Positions 34,636-61,000 of a stretch of 64,000 nucleotides of DNA are shown here, in pieces. Position 1 is the first letter of the stretch. Every line of letters begins with the position of its first letter. The notes beneath the pieces are model-generated. The model did no database searches, was not told where the DNA came from, and worked only from the letters and a program-made list of their open reading frames with translations. The position numbers were made by a program, and so were the translations under genes. The stretch lies in NCBI GenBank assembly GCA_013433145.1, contig CM024177.1, positions 10,306,110 through 10,370,109 of the forward strand. Direction: 5' to 3'. Source of the DNA: Ascaris suum. Lineage: Eukaryota > Nematoda > Chromadorea > Rhabditida > Ascarididae.

Positions 34636-37600
34636 GTAAATGTAGACGATTTATTTGAATGTTTATTTGAATCGACAAAGCATTCATTACGAATAAATAT
34701 CTCTTCATATCACTACCATTTCCAATGCAGACGGTACACTAAATTAAAATCGTTTTGCACATTTATCTCGAAATGGATCACTTCATTGAACATATAATTT
34801 GAATTGTCACCGTTGAAAAAATTAATACGAAATAAGAAAATTGAAAATCATTGAAATTACTTCTCGACAAAAAATAAAAACGATCGCGAAAAAAAAAATT
34901 AGAAAAGCATTTTTAAAAAAATCATAAGCATTTCGATGGAAATTTTTATGTTTTTCAATCAATTCAAATTTTTCAATTGAATACTTTTTTTTTCTCGACG
35001 CTCAAACATTTTTTTTTCAAATATTTCAGTTTATTTTGCTTATATTTATATTTATATTTACGATTATTATGATGAATATCGAAAATGAGCAAAAAACATA
35101 TTAAATCTTCAAAGAGTAACTTTTATCTTTTAGCGTAATCTTTAAAATGCAATCGATCTATGAATCTCTTCAGTTTCCATATCGCTTTTTTTTTTCAAAT
35201 TTTCTCCAAAGTTTTTTCATCTTTGAAGCTGATTATCACTTTAGCTTAAATCAGCCTATTTCCAGTCATTTTTTCGTTCAGATGGCGGTGCTTAGAGACG
35301 ATTGACTCATCTATGCTCCTCATTCTTTATTTCACTGAGCACTTTTTTTTTTGTTTTTGTTTTCTTATCAAATCGATGAAATTAGAGATCGTATATTTTC
35401 CGCTGTTCTGCATTTGAAAATTTGTGTATGTCAATTGCGTGGGTGAATTGTCGCTTTATTTGCATATATGAGTCATGATATTTAACCGCTATCATGATAT
35501 TATCATTCTATCAGGCATTTTTTATCGTTACATTTGCTAGGAACATATGTTAATGCATAGGTGCTGCAGATATTAACTCTCAGGTAATCGTAAAGACTGC
35601 TGAAGCATTATTAATAAAATTTGATTAAAAATTTCATGAAGCAATAAATGAAGTTGCATAAAAAATTGCATAAAAATTTTATGGCAGTGATAAGAAGAGG
35701 TTTCAAATGTATAGGAATGTTTTATGGCCATACGCAGTGAAATGACATCCATCCTATGGTCTCATCATGCATATAGTGTCCACTTGGTAGGCAAAAAAGG
35801 TTATAAGTTGTAAGTTTAGGTCATCTACAGGAAAAATGTGAGTTGTAGGTGTTGCCTTACAGCATAATTAATAGTTTGACAACTTATATGAAATTCCCTG
35901 TGTTTCAGCAGAAAGAGAAAAGAAAAAGATGAAGAAAACTCACAACAGTTGTTGTAAATCGTTCAAAAATTTTTTGCAGAATAATATGCTATGATCCAAA
36001 TTGTAGAGGAAAGAGAAAAAGACGGATAGCCATAAATTTACATAATGACAATCGATATTTACATAAATGTGGAAGAGGCATTGGGTGGGATGAGAGGAAA
36101 CTTGAGAATGATAGACAAGACGTCAGGGTAGGGGCAAGCATGGTTACTTAATTAAAGAAAGAGTCATGAACAGGCCGAACTCATTAACTGGCACCTTGAA
36201 AAGGTAACGAAGAGGGCTTTTCACTACAGCAATGACACATCTTGCTCTCACTGATCATCTCGAACTCCATAATATTATTGCAGTAAAATTTCGCAACTGC
36301 TGTTCGGGTGTAACGTTTGCTTTGCTAAGAGGAACATATCTTCAAATGCTATAATCATAGGAAGTTTTAAAACGAAGAAATTATTTATTACAACTTTATT
36401 TGGCATATGGCACATTGTAGATAACAAAGAAATGTGTTATATTGGCGCTTTCTATTGGTTGCGATTTTGAAAGCGAATTTGCATATCTAACCTATGCCTA
36501 TTGAAGGCATCACATTTGATGGGTGGAACGGAAATTATAGTCGCGTTGCAAAAACCTAATTAAGAAACGCAACGATTGCAACTAATCTAAAGTGAACTAG
36601 CATATTTCGTAATGGCAGCTATAATGAGTTCAGAGTTTAATGAGTAACTGACCATATTCTCACAAATATTACAAAGCACGTAAAGTTTTCTCCTTTTTTT
36701 TGCATGCAATTAATCTTGTTTTAGAGTTGGATATTCTCGAATTTAGTTAAATTTTGCTGCATTTGTGTATATGTGAATATTCGCACTACCTAAAAGATTT
36801 GGCTTGGAATTGATATATTTCACCTAAGTGTACCTATCTTTGAACGGCAGAGGTACAGAAGTAAAATACGGCAAAAGCAGAAGTTATAAAGCAGAAATTA
36901 TAATAAATAGATGATTTATGCTGATTTTTCTCCTTTTTTTTGTCATTGTTGTAATTACAAAATTTTGCTGATTCTTCATCGATTTTCCCGGATTTATTTT
37001 TCAAAAATGAATCGTAATGATGTCCTTTTTATGTATATTGTTCCCTCCCCTCTATATTGTTTCCCCCTCCCCTCTCCCCATATGCGTATATGTGGACGTG
37101 CGTATAGCCATTCGCTTGAGTATTTCGATCTATGAATACTTGAAATCATCGACGAATTTACCGGATGTAAATGCATATTTGAAGATGAGCTATATTATGC
37201 TCCATGATCAGCGATCATATTCCAGAACAAATATAGACATTTTTATGCGTTAGAAAATTTGATGGATTTGAGACCAATTGGGTTCTCGTTTTACAATTGG
37301 CGGAGCACAGAAAAATGATTCTTGCGCAGAAGTTTTCCGTGGTCCGTTGGATGTGCTGAAATATGAAGGCGTTATTTTGCATGTTTTAATTTTCCATTAG
37401 TAGTAAACCTGATCGGTCAAGTGCGAGGAGAGGAGAAAATGAGGTGAGAGTGGGCGAAAATTCGCATATTGTACCGCCTTAGCCAAGAGTCTAGTCATCT
37501 TAACAGGTTCATTTTTCATGGTCCCATTCAAAGAGTATCACAGAAATGAGGCAGGTAGACAAGTTGTGAGGTGTAGCGGTGAAACTGACACAAAACACTT

Positions 37601-38454
37601 TTGTACCTTGCCGATCAACTTCATATTTTTAGTGAACTATAATCCAGAATATGCCTGACATATTAGAGATGCAAATTAATTTCCTCATATTTCATTTAAT
37701 CCACATGCTCCTATAAATCTTTTGTGAAAAGTTTTTTGCTTACAAGCCGATTCGTAGCTAGATTCATGGGAATTTCTTAGCATTTTATAAGGGCATTTAG
37801 CGTTTAGCATTTTTTGGCAATTTCATTCGATGCTCATGGATCAGCTTAAAAGTGGATGCTATAAATATTCATAAAGTGAACCATAAATTCACTGAAATTC
37901 ATCGAAAATTCTTCAAGGAAAAAACCTAAAACTTCATCAAACACCGAATAACGGTTCCAATTCTTCTTAATTTGAAACAATCGAACAGATAGACACATAC
38001 ACAAAAAATGTGCATAAAATTTTGTGATTGCGATTGTGCAAATGCGTAGAAAAAGGTTTTCATTTAGAGTTTGGTATTGTTTTCGTATGCATCATATCGG
38101 GTATGATGGAATACCTTCCTATGCACGTTAATATGGATTTTAGCTTCATCGCTTCGACAAGTTTCACTTTACCTCACTTCCTGTTTTTCCTGAGGCTTTT
38201 CTCGCTATACTGTTCGAACATTGAAAAATGCTTCTTATCTGAATTCGCTTTGATACCTCCCGGCAACTTATATCTACGGTGATAGCTGATTCGTGTCTAT
38301 ATATATTTATCATTGTACATTATAACAGTTTCCTATTTTTATATTTTCATTTTCTCTCAATGGGAAAAAATTGGAAGCTGTCGTATAAGCAAACGGATAG
38401 ACATCATACGCCAAGGACTGTTCCCATGATGTTAACTTCTTGCATATTGTCGGT

Positions 38455-38658
38455 ATGACATGGGGACGCCTTCCTCTCAACTACTGCAATATCTCTTGTA
38501 CACTCGAAAGCTGTTTGCCTTCTGGATGTTTATATTGTAGTCATACTGATAGAATAAATCATTTATCTCGAACCTGTCAAATTTCTCTACCTGTGCACTT
38601 ATCCACTCATAACGTTCCTACCTGTTCTTGTTATAATAAATGTTGTAGAAAGAAGTAA
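38455..38658 (+). CDS. Cysteine-rich ORF, doubtful
   Basis: This ORF runs from ATG to TAA (67 codons) and has ten cysteines within 57 residues, ending CSCYNKCCRKK. Such spacing is unusual for chance ORFs here, which are mostly Phe/Leu/Ile-rich. There is no clear signal peptide in the frame and no recognised family. A TTG-started in-frame extension begins at 38440. It could be an exon of a secreted cysteine-rich protein or simply chance. Confidence 0.15.
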   Translation: MTWGRLPLNYCNISCTLESCLPSGCLYCSHTDRINHLSRTCQISLPVHLSTHNVPTCSCYNKCCRKK

Positions 38659-38912
38659 AATTGTTAGTAAGCAAGCATTTGTAACCACTATAGCCGTGTA
38701 GTGTAAACCAGTGGCAATGCCTATAAACTAATTTGCATGTTGATGCATCAATGCCGTGCACATCAATGCTTAATGCATATCGAGCAATCGTAACGCTAAC
38801 AAAAACACAATTAACCAATCATTATGCACATTAGCGAGTAATGGTGAGCTAAGTGAATTTTGATGGACATTTCAGTCATTAAAAAAAACGATGCGTTTAT
38901 CCATTACGATTG

Positions 38913-38927
38913 CCCCCCCCCCCCCCC
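38913..38927. repeat. C15 homopolymer
   Basis: Fifteen consecutive C on the plus strand. It is the only one of the five long G/C runs with C on this strand. Confidence 0.95.
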
Positions 38928-40462
38928 GTAATAATATATGCAATAGGCTTGGCAAAATATACAAAATTCAAAAACTTCGCAATTAATTTTAAAAAAAAGA
39001 CAAACTTCTTTTAATGTAAGAAGTACGTGCCAATAAGAAGTAATGCAAAGTTTCGTTGTTACACGACATCGGTGGGTGTAAAAATAGCGTGAAAAGGATA
39101 TGAGAAGCGAAGGCGGAGAGGGAAAGGGATGGAAGAGCGCACGAGAAATGAAGTAATTAAGTTTGAAAGGACGGAAGTTTTGTTAAATTTCAAAATTCAT
39201 TGGCTGATAAATGAAAGAATTTCCACTGATGAACAAAGAAAGATAATGAGATGATGACATAGTCAACAGAACGAAATAGCTATATGTTATATAAATTACT
39301 ATTGTCTATTGCAAACAAATGAGTTGACCGTCTTTTATTACTTCTTTATTAACACATAAGAAATATGTGTGTTGCATCGCACCATCTATATAATTATAAG
39401 GAAGTGGAACTACTATAGGGCCGAAAAACTAACTAATGATTGTGCCTAGAAATTTTCTCGCGATTAAAAAGCTTTTTTTTTTTGAAATTCTATCGGTGAG
39501 GTTCTTTTAAGGAATTTCTAGTTGAGAGAGTTAATTTTAACGCAATGACGTAGAATTCTCTCTGGTATTATTTCTTCTCCATTCTGGTTGTGTAAGTGAT
39601 TCTGTCTAATCGTCAAGCGCAGTTTCTGCACGACAACTTAGCCCTCTCACTATCACCAAAAAGTCTCAAAGATATCTTTATACGTTATAGGCAGAATTTT
39701 AGTTCTTCCGAAAATGTTAACCATAGATTTTTACTGGAAAGCCTAATTTTTTAAATCATTGGCTTTGAAAGTATATCAGTAATAAATAATGGCAATTTCA
39801 TAATATGCTTTAAAAATGGACGTTATTTCACTACGATCATTAAAGTGCAGTAGCATGATCGATTTCGTTTCGTTTATATTATCGTATCAGCGAAAGCTTC
39901 ACTCAAGAAACGTTTATTGCTATAAAAGCAGTATAATGAACGCAATTCATTTTCATTGTATATAGTTGATATGGAAATACATTCATCTTTTTCGTCTTGA
40001 TTTATTCTCAATAATGAATACAAAGACAGCGGGAAGACAACTATTTAGTATTGAATTGCTCGGAAGCAATTTTCGTTCGGCTAATTATCAAGTAAAGAAA
40101 GGATTTTAAATGGTGTATATTCGTCGACAAGACTGCTGCCGTTAAATTTATGAGAGCTTTATTGACCAGCTTAAGAACTCGATGAGAACTAGTTGTCTAT
40201 GAAAGGGATCCCATCCGTTGAACTTGAATGGTCATTTTCTTTAACTTCAAAAATACTTTCATATTTCCTTTGAATCTCTAGCAAATGTTTAGCAAAAAAA
40301 AAAAATTTTTTTTTACTGCCTCATAAGAATCTTGTCAAACCCAGTCCCTTCTCTACCCTCTTGCAATCGCATTCTTAGCCTCGCAAAATATTTGGCAATG
40401 AAAATACAAATTTCTTCCGTAATAAAAGCTCAAAAAGTGTTGTTCATGTTTGTGTTCCATCA

Positions 40463-40668
40463 TTATGGATGCGCTGTTGTTGTAGAGTAATAATTTTTCC
40501 ATCTATATAACAGTGTATGCATTCGTTTCAAAGTTGGACAAAGCTTAAATTCCATTTCGACATATCGAGCCTTCGGGAGTGGTATGAGCCTTAGGTTATT
40601 TCTAAAAACTGTCGGAATATCATGAATCTTGAGCTCGTTATGGAAATCTTTACCGCATCCCAAGGAGG
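40463..40668 (-). CDS. Possible terminal exon of an unknown gene
   Basis: The minus strand is open from an AG in CGCTTCCAG (exon start 40668) to TAA at 40463. It encodes a basic stretch with LRLIPLPKARYVEMEFKLCP and HTLLYRWKNYY. Composition is more protein-like than most ORFs nearby. I recognise no domain and see no connecting exons, so chance remains likely. Confidence 0.18.
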
Positions 40669-43600
40669 CTGGAAGCGTTGTCAGTCTTACAACACTTATA
40701 TAAAAATATTCGGCGGTTCAAAAAAAAGCTCCCAAAAACTAAATCCCGTATTGAGGACCTTTCCAGAAACTCTGGAAGCACTCCTGAATTAAATGAAGGT
40801 CCGTTTTGCAAGCAACGAGCAATTTATGATGTAGTCAACAAAGATAAGGGATACCTCAACTTCCATAAACAGATAACTGATTCTTACTTCACAGATTTGT
40901 AAGCATTGGTGTTTGAAAAAAAGCGCCCTAAGAAAGCAATGTGAACTGATGGAAAATTCTGAGATTGAGGAAAAGAATTTTGCGAAAATATTTTCAGGAC
41001 ATAGAATCCGCAAACGTATGAACATGAGGTAAAGCGTTTAGAAACGAGGAAAATTTTCAAATTATAACAGTGCTGTATTGTTGGCTAGATTTTTTTTTTT
41101 TTCATTGATGGCCTTCTTTCTCTCTGATTGCTTTTCTTATTTCGGACTCCCCTCATTATAATGTTTGAAATTTTCTTTGAATAACAAATGTTTTTTGTTT
41201 ATGAACGAAAGTGATGAAAAAAAAAAAAGGAGGAAATAACGCATTTTTCCAATGAACTTCGATACGAATTTTCTATTCAAGAATTGTGAATTTAGAATGA
41301 GAAACAATCGGAAAATAATATTTTTCGAAATGATCTTCCAACATTAAAACCAACTTGAAATTTTGTTAGTTTCTTTTTGACTCTTATGTTTGGTGACTTT
41401 GAATGCGAACGTTAAGTTACAAAAAAAAAAGCAAGAATGATATTTAGTGACAACTTTGCAATCTTATAGGATTTCGGCGGTATAATGGCTCTTAAAATCG
41501 TTGCGTGCCTTGTGGATAAAAGATTTTACAGGTTTCTTGCTTACGTTCTTTTATCGTCTATGATTCGAAATAGATATATCGATCATTTTCATTCATTTCT
41601 TTTCTTTTGGATTTGTCCATATTGAAAAAAATTTGATCCCTCCCTCCTGTACCAAGGTGGTCTTCGCTAATAACTCCTTTACTGTCGGTTTTTTTTCTCT
41701 TTCGAAATTTGAATTTTTAATTTCACTTTCATACACAAAGCTTATTAGTTTTTATGATTAAAAAGCGCTTTATTGAAATATTTCAGTTGCGCTCTGAAAA
41801 GTTTCATTGAAAACTTTCCTCAAAACTTTTTACTTAATCGTGATGTTTGACGACTCGCATTTTTCTGCTATATAACATACAAATGTGTTTTGGCGCATCA
41901 GGTTTTTTTTTACCTGCTGTGACATTGTCTCCACTCTTCTCCTTCCCTCTCTAACTGATCTGTAGCATCCGGTGGTGCAGAAAATTCTGTCCATATTTTT
42001 ATTCGTTGGTGTCACCTTCACCTGCCTATTCTCCTTTGTAATTCATTCATGGTTAACAGCCTTTTATTGGCCTCGGTAATATACGTGTTCATTGTATTCA
42101 TATGTCCTGAGTATGCATGCTTTAGCGTGACCAGTGTCCAGTGTATGAAGTGGAAAGGATAACGGTGGCAGAGACATGTTGCATGTATGCGGTGCGTAAA
42201 TTCGATTATTCCCTAATCACGACCCTCGCTCTGCCTCTAGAGGCTATAGCAACGGAACCTCTCTTTACAAACACATATTCCATTGATTCGATGCTTTGCC
42301 ACTGTCCATTTCCTGTTTTGCTTCACTTCGTCTTTGTCATACTATATCTTTCAATCGATACGTACCGAGCGAGATTTTTATGCTTTTTAGGGGGGATAAA
42401 CTGCGCCTATATAATACGAGACCGGTCAGGATCATCACATACCATTAAGGTCTGATACTATCACCAAGCATCACAAACGCTGACAACCTTTTCACTGAAC
42501 AGCTTCCTCATCGTTCTATTTTGCAGTCCACTTATACATAGATTTTAAAATGATAGTTGTAGTAAATATGGTGTTATAAACGATGATCGTTATAGTAGAT
42601 GGCATGGCACTTGTGATTCAGCGGCTCTTATTTCTTTCAATAAATTTTCGTATGTTATAGATCAATTGTTGATTTTGTAGGTGAGTGTTGTAGATCAATA
42701 GTTATGTGAATGCTTTCATGAAGATATTTTAATGACGTTTTTGATTTAGTGATTTTTCATTGATCCATGATTTCTAGGAATTTCTTGTGACGTTTTCTTC
42801 TATGAACTTTCTTTTTTTCAAAGAATTTCAGTATATACAAATAATCTCGCTTTTAGCGTTCAACTTAGAATAAAACCTCTACGCCTATAAGATTTATGTC
42901 GAATTACGAGATTGATGTGTAAGATATTGCTAAATTTTTGAAAAGTAATAAAATAATCGAATGAAGTATTATTTTCTGGCGTTGGAAATGCATCGTTAAT
43001 GGTTGATGGCTTTGACTAAAAAATAGATTCTATGCAAAAGTCAGGCAACGAATATTAGGACGATGTTGAAAGAGGATTTTAGAAACCGAAATGGGAATCG
43101 GCGAAATATCGAATTTTCGGGATTCTGTACAGGGAACGGAATTATGGTATAGCCCTGACATGGGAATCTAAATAGCGAAATCAGGATACCTGCAAAAACC
43201 ACCATAGTTCTAGATGGGATGAACGTAGACCACAGGTGTTGCCTGGATGAATGTCCATTTTTCCGATTTTCAGCGCAAGCCGTGCATTGAGTGATGTTTG
43301 GACAAGCTGAACGCAGTAGTCAACTTGAAATGCCTAACAGGCATGTTGCAATAAAGGGTATAGTTGAATGTTCATAACAAGCGCGATATGTGTATTGGAG
43401 GCGTGACCTAACTAACTCTACAAAGCTAGCGCTCATCCTGTGGATCAATAGCGGCCACGCAGCCAACTGAATCGTCGTTGTCCATGGAAGCTTCACGATC
43501 GACGCGCGTGTCTTGAAGAAATGCCCAACTTGCGGTCAAGGCACACAATGGCAATTGTTCATTCTAAACTTGTCGTTGGTTCAATTCTGCACCTTGAATA

Positions 43601-44847
43601 ATTCTTGAGGTCACTCTTTCGTATACCTCTCGATGCCCCTCTTGCTTAATGTGTGCCTGATATGTATTTAGTTCATCACCCCTCTCCCATGTGTTCTTCA
43701 TTCTCGAATGGCTAGCAAAGTACTATATGCCAGAAGAAAGTGAAGATTATTGAGTGCAGTTGGCTACCTCTTCATGCTTTGAGAATGAATGATTTTGACG
43801 AGATGAATAGCAACTTTTGCCAAACTTAGACATGAATCATTTCATGATACGACAGATATCTCGAAAGCATAGTTGCATTTAGCATTTAATATGACGATTG
43901 TTTTATTCTTCTAGTTAATTCATTATGACTGTTTGAAATGTTATCGCAGCTAGCAGTTCTCAGAAACATATCGGCGAAATTTGCATATGAAGGCTTCCTT
44001 GAAGCAATTTTATATCCAGTTTTGTTGGTAGTGAGTAAAATACCCCGACTAGCACCCTCATTTCATTGTCCATGATGCATTAATAAGCAGAAAGAAAGTT
44101 AGTATTTAAAGCGAAGAAGCAGTGCCTTTTGGAATCGGGACGTTATATTTTGTAATTTCATTTCAGGACGATTGTCCTGATCCGATTTATTATAGAATAT
44201 TTAAGTTTTTTAAGTGATGTGATACGCTCCAATCGGCAGGATGTATGAGGTATGATAGACTTGGCATGTACCCTGGTGTGCAGCTTAAAAGAGGGTGCCA
44301 CGTGGCCATTTCCATCAAAGTTGCTGCAAATTTTTCTCTCTTTTTTTGCTTAAAATGCTTCTTAGAACTCCACTAAAGATATTAGAATATAGAAATTGCT
44401 AAATTTGGCTTCTATTTTTGAGATGATACTATTGCAAACATATCTAAAAGGTGGGTGTCAGATTATTGCTTAGGAAGCACATTTTTCTCGAATTCGTTCG
44501 CCTAAGAAACCTATACCGTGAGAATGTATTTAGCAAGAAAAGATTTTTGGATTGCTCTAGTCAAGCTTTGAGGTGTTTTTTTTTTCTTGATTTATTGGAA
44601 ATTTGCAGTCCTAGGAGCAAATAATTTATAAAATACAGTCGTTATTAAAGCAGTTTTATTTTGTTTATTCTGGTCTCATGGCACGAGATATATGTGTTTA
44701 ATAAGAGTAATGAAAGATTGCAGCATTTAGAAATTTTCTTCGGTTATGCATTTATGCTTCAGTAGATACTGTTCGTCTACAAAACTTTTCGCTCTTTCAC
44801 TTTTTAAGGAAAGAGAAAGTTTATTTCGTAGAGTACACCTTATGAGA

Positions 44848-58090
<13,243 letters not shown>

Positions 58091-61000
58091 ATTTGCTCGG
58101 GAAGATTAATATGTCCATTGCTTGAACGGTTATAAATTCAGTGCTCTTTTTTTTTTTTTTAAATTAAAGTCCTAATGCAGTGCACATCAAAGTTGAAAGA
58201 AGAATATAATACTGTGATGTAAGGAGTTACATTGAGTGTATAAAGCGATTTTCTGTGAACAATTTTTTTTCCACTAGTTTAAAGTCATTGAACGATAGAC
58301 ATTTAGAAATGTGGACTTGCATAAATTTAACAAAATCACTTTTCTCCATATGCATAAAATATTGCGCCATCACCGTCATAATCCCTCTAATCGATAATCT
58401 GATATTTTCACATTTTCATCACTAAAATCGAAGAGGATTTTTAAAGAATTTCAACTTTTCACCACAAAAAAAAAAAAATTCCAACATCTTAAACTGAGTT
58501 CCACAGTAGACGAATCTGCAGGCTTCTTAATTGGATCATCGATTTTTAGTTATTGAGGTGAATAAATTACGAGCATGCTCATTTTGCTGGAATTGGAGAT
58601 TTTCACTGCTGGAAGGCTTCTTTTGATGGTCTATAACTTCATCCTACGGTGTTGCTTTTTGACAAATTAGTATTGAATCTGTGACTTGTTTCAAAGGTAT
58701 TACTGCTACTCATCAACTACCGGCTATCTGTATGGACCTGAATCTTCTCTAGAGTTGACCTCAACCAGAAAAAAATAGCTGCTGAGATATGCTGAGAGAT
58801 TCAGTACGCTCAAAATTGCTATATCGCCCACTTTTGGCTACCTGTATGACCTATATGTGTGTTAGGAGGAATCCCAACCTGAAAAAGAAATTGTAACAGA
58901 AATATGCTCAAGAATTCATTTGTTCGTCGTTGTCTAATAAAGTGTAAATGCCTTTTTTTTCCATCTCTAGTGTATAAATATAAAGAATGTCTTCTATCTA
59001 ATAACTGCTTGTGCAACGAAAGGAGAGCCATTCAGAGGGCAGGTACCTACTCATTTCAGATGGAGCGAAAATTTTGATTGTTTCGAAAGTTTTTGAAAAG
59101 TTTTTTCAGTACATATGAATAAAACGATATTCGCATCGATTCAGCTTTACACTATAGGATGTGTTTATTTGTTGGCTTTGCGTAGACCCTTACAATTGGT
59201 TGTTATGTCGTAATTCTTAAAACCTCTTAATAGAAGAGGCTTTAAAAATTAGTTGGCATCAAAACTCACAGCGAAACGGAAAGTTCGTTGTTTCTTAGTG
59301 AAATCAATTCTTTATGTGATATCTATCAGATGGCAGCAAAAAGCAAAGTACAAGTTGTTTCTTTTAACAGCAGTAGTATACTGATATCCTTTAATATGAA
59401 GCTTATCAATTTCTCTTTTGATTAATCTTGTTTTATTGGTTTTAATTATTTCATTCCTATTAGATTGTTTAATTATTCAAGTTTGCTTAATTATTTCAAT
59501 TCTATTAGCCGCTTCGATAAGTTTAGCTCGTTATCTTTATATGCTGCTGAAAGCTGCCATGAGAGGTTTTTTCTTATAACGATTTTATCTCGGATGAAAT
59601 AGCATTACGTTTACGGATGAGTTCACCGTTGTTAATTAACAGCTGTCACTAAAGAATTTAGATAATGTTATTAGGTTGTGTCATACACTAGCATTAATTC
59701 TTACATTAACGATATGACGCTGAAATTCATTCGAAAATGAATATCATGAAAATGCGTTGAACTTCTAGCCATTGTTTCCGTTTGGAAATTTTCGCAATAA
59801 TATTGACTATTTTTATTGAAAATTTTTTTGTTTTCTTCCGATTTCATATCGTTTCTTTTGGCAAATTTCAATAGTGGATGATCATATCTCTTGAAAATTG
59901 ATATTGATATCGGTTCATTTGCGAATAAAAATAACTTCTAATCATATATAGTCGATAAGCTGTAGTAATGCTTTATTGTCGCTTTTCTTATTTTGCCTAT
60001 TAAGGCGGCAAACTTGTGAGGGATTTTCGTGTAAGCCATTTGGAATGCGGCATGGATGAGGAAACCTTCAAGGAGAGCGCCGATTGCCGGCCTGTGTTCC
60101 CGTCTTTCCTGAAGTATTGATTTCTTTTACAGCTTATCAAACTTCCTTCATGAGGCAAGCAGATAAAGTTAGGATTGAAATAACTGTTGGCTATTGGCTG
60201 TTAATTTTTTCGCAGCATCGGTAGTTTAATATGTGCTTATATTAATGTTGCAACATTTCTCAATTTTAGAACGTTGATGCTATCAGACCACTTTGCCGAC
60301 GTTGTTTATCGTTAGCGCTGTTTGTTTTCGGCATTTCCCGAAAAATTTATGTTGTTCTCATCGATATATTAAGCTAGATCTCTCTTTCTGATTATTTTTC
60401 TTCTCGCACTTCCTCCCGTCCTCCCTCTCATTTTCAACTCTTCGCAATATTCTGCAAAATTTCGAATTTCTTGGGCAATTTTAATTTAAAGCGTTCTATA
60501 AGAGATATGTGCATAGGAAACGTTCATATTTGTTCGTTTTGAATCAAGAGGTTGCTTTTTCTCACCTGTTTAAAGCTAATTAATTTCAACTTGGAATGCT
60601 ATTCGAAAGTTAGTATAGAATTGATGTTTGCTTCGATTTCAATCGCTTATTGAACTAGTTGTTCCAATTCATTGAAATGATTCGAGTTCATGAACTAATC
60701 AATCTTTTCCTCTGCACTCTTTGTTCACCTAGAAGTACGTCCTAAAATTGCTTACATTATATGTTCAATTTCAACCAGTTCCTGTAACTCGCAGGGGTAT
60801 CCCAATATTGCGAGTCGCTCAATCGGAGGGTACAATGTTGAATTTATGATTTTCAAAAAGGCGGCAAATGAAAAAATAAAACGATGGATTTATCCTTGCG
60901 AAATCGCTGCGTTACAGAAGATATTTTTAAGAGAATCGTTTTATGTTCATTAGCAGTCTCATCGGCTCAGCTAGCTCCATATTGGCGTCGTTTTAATTAG

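Larger units (their letters stand above)
30095..44847. other. Intergenic, no supported gene
   Basis: Mostly AT-rich DNA with small repeats. It contains two islands richer in G and C (about 33505-33720 and 43380-43560), a hairpin at 31859-31915, an AATC-type repeat, a C15 run, a cysteine-rich ORF (38455-38658) and an open minus-strand stretch (40463-40668). Other ORFs, such as the 104-codon one at 42141-42455, match nothing I know. Confidence 0.55.
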
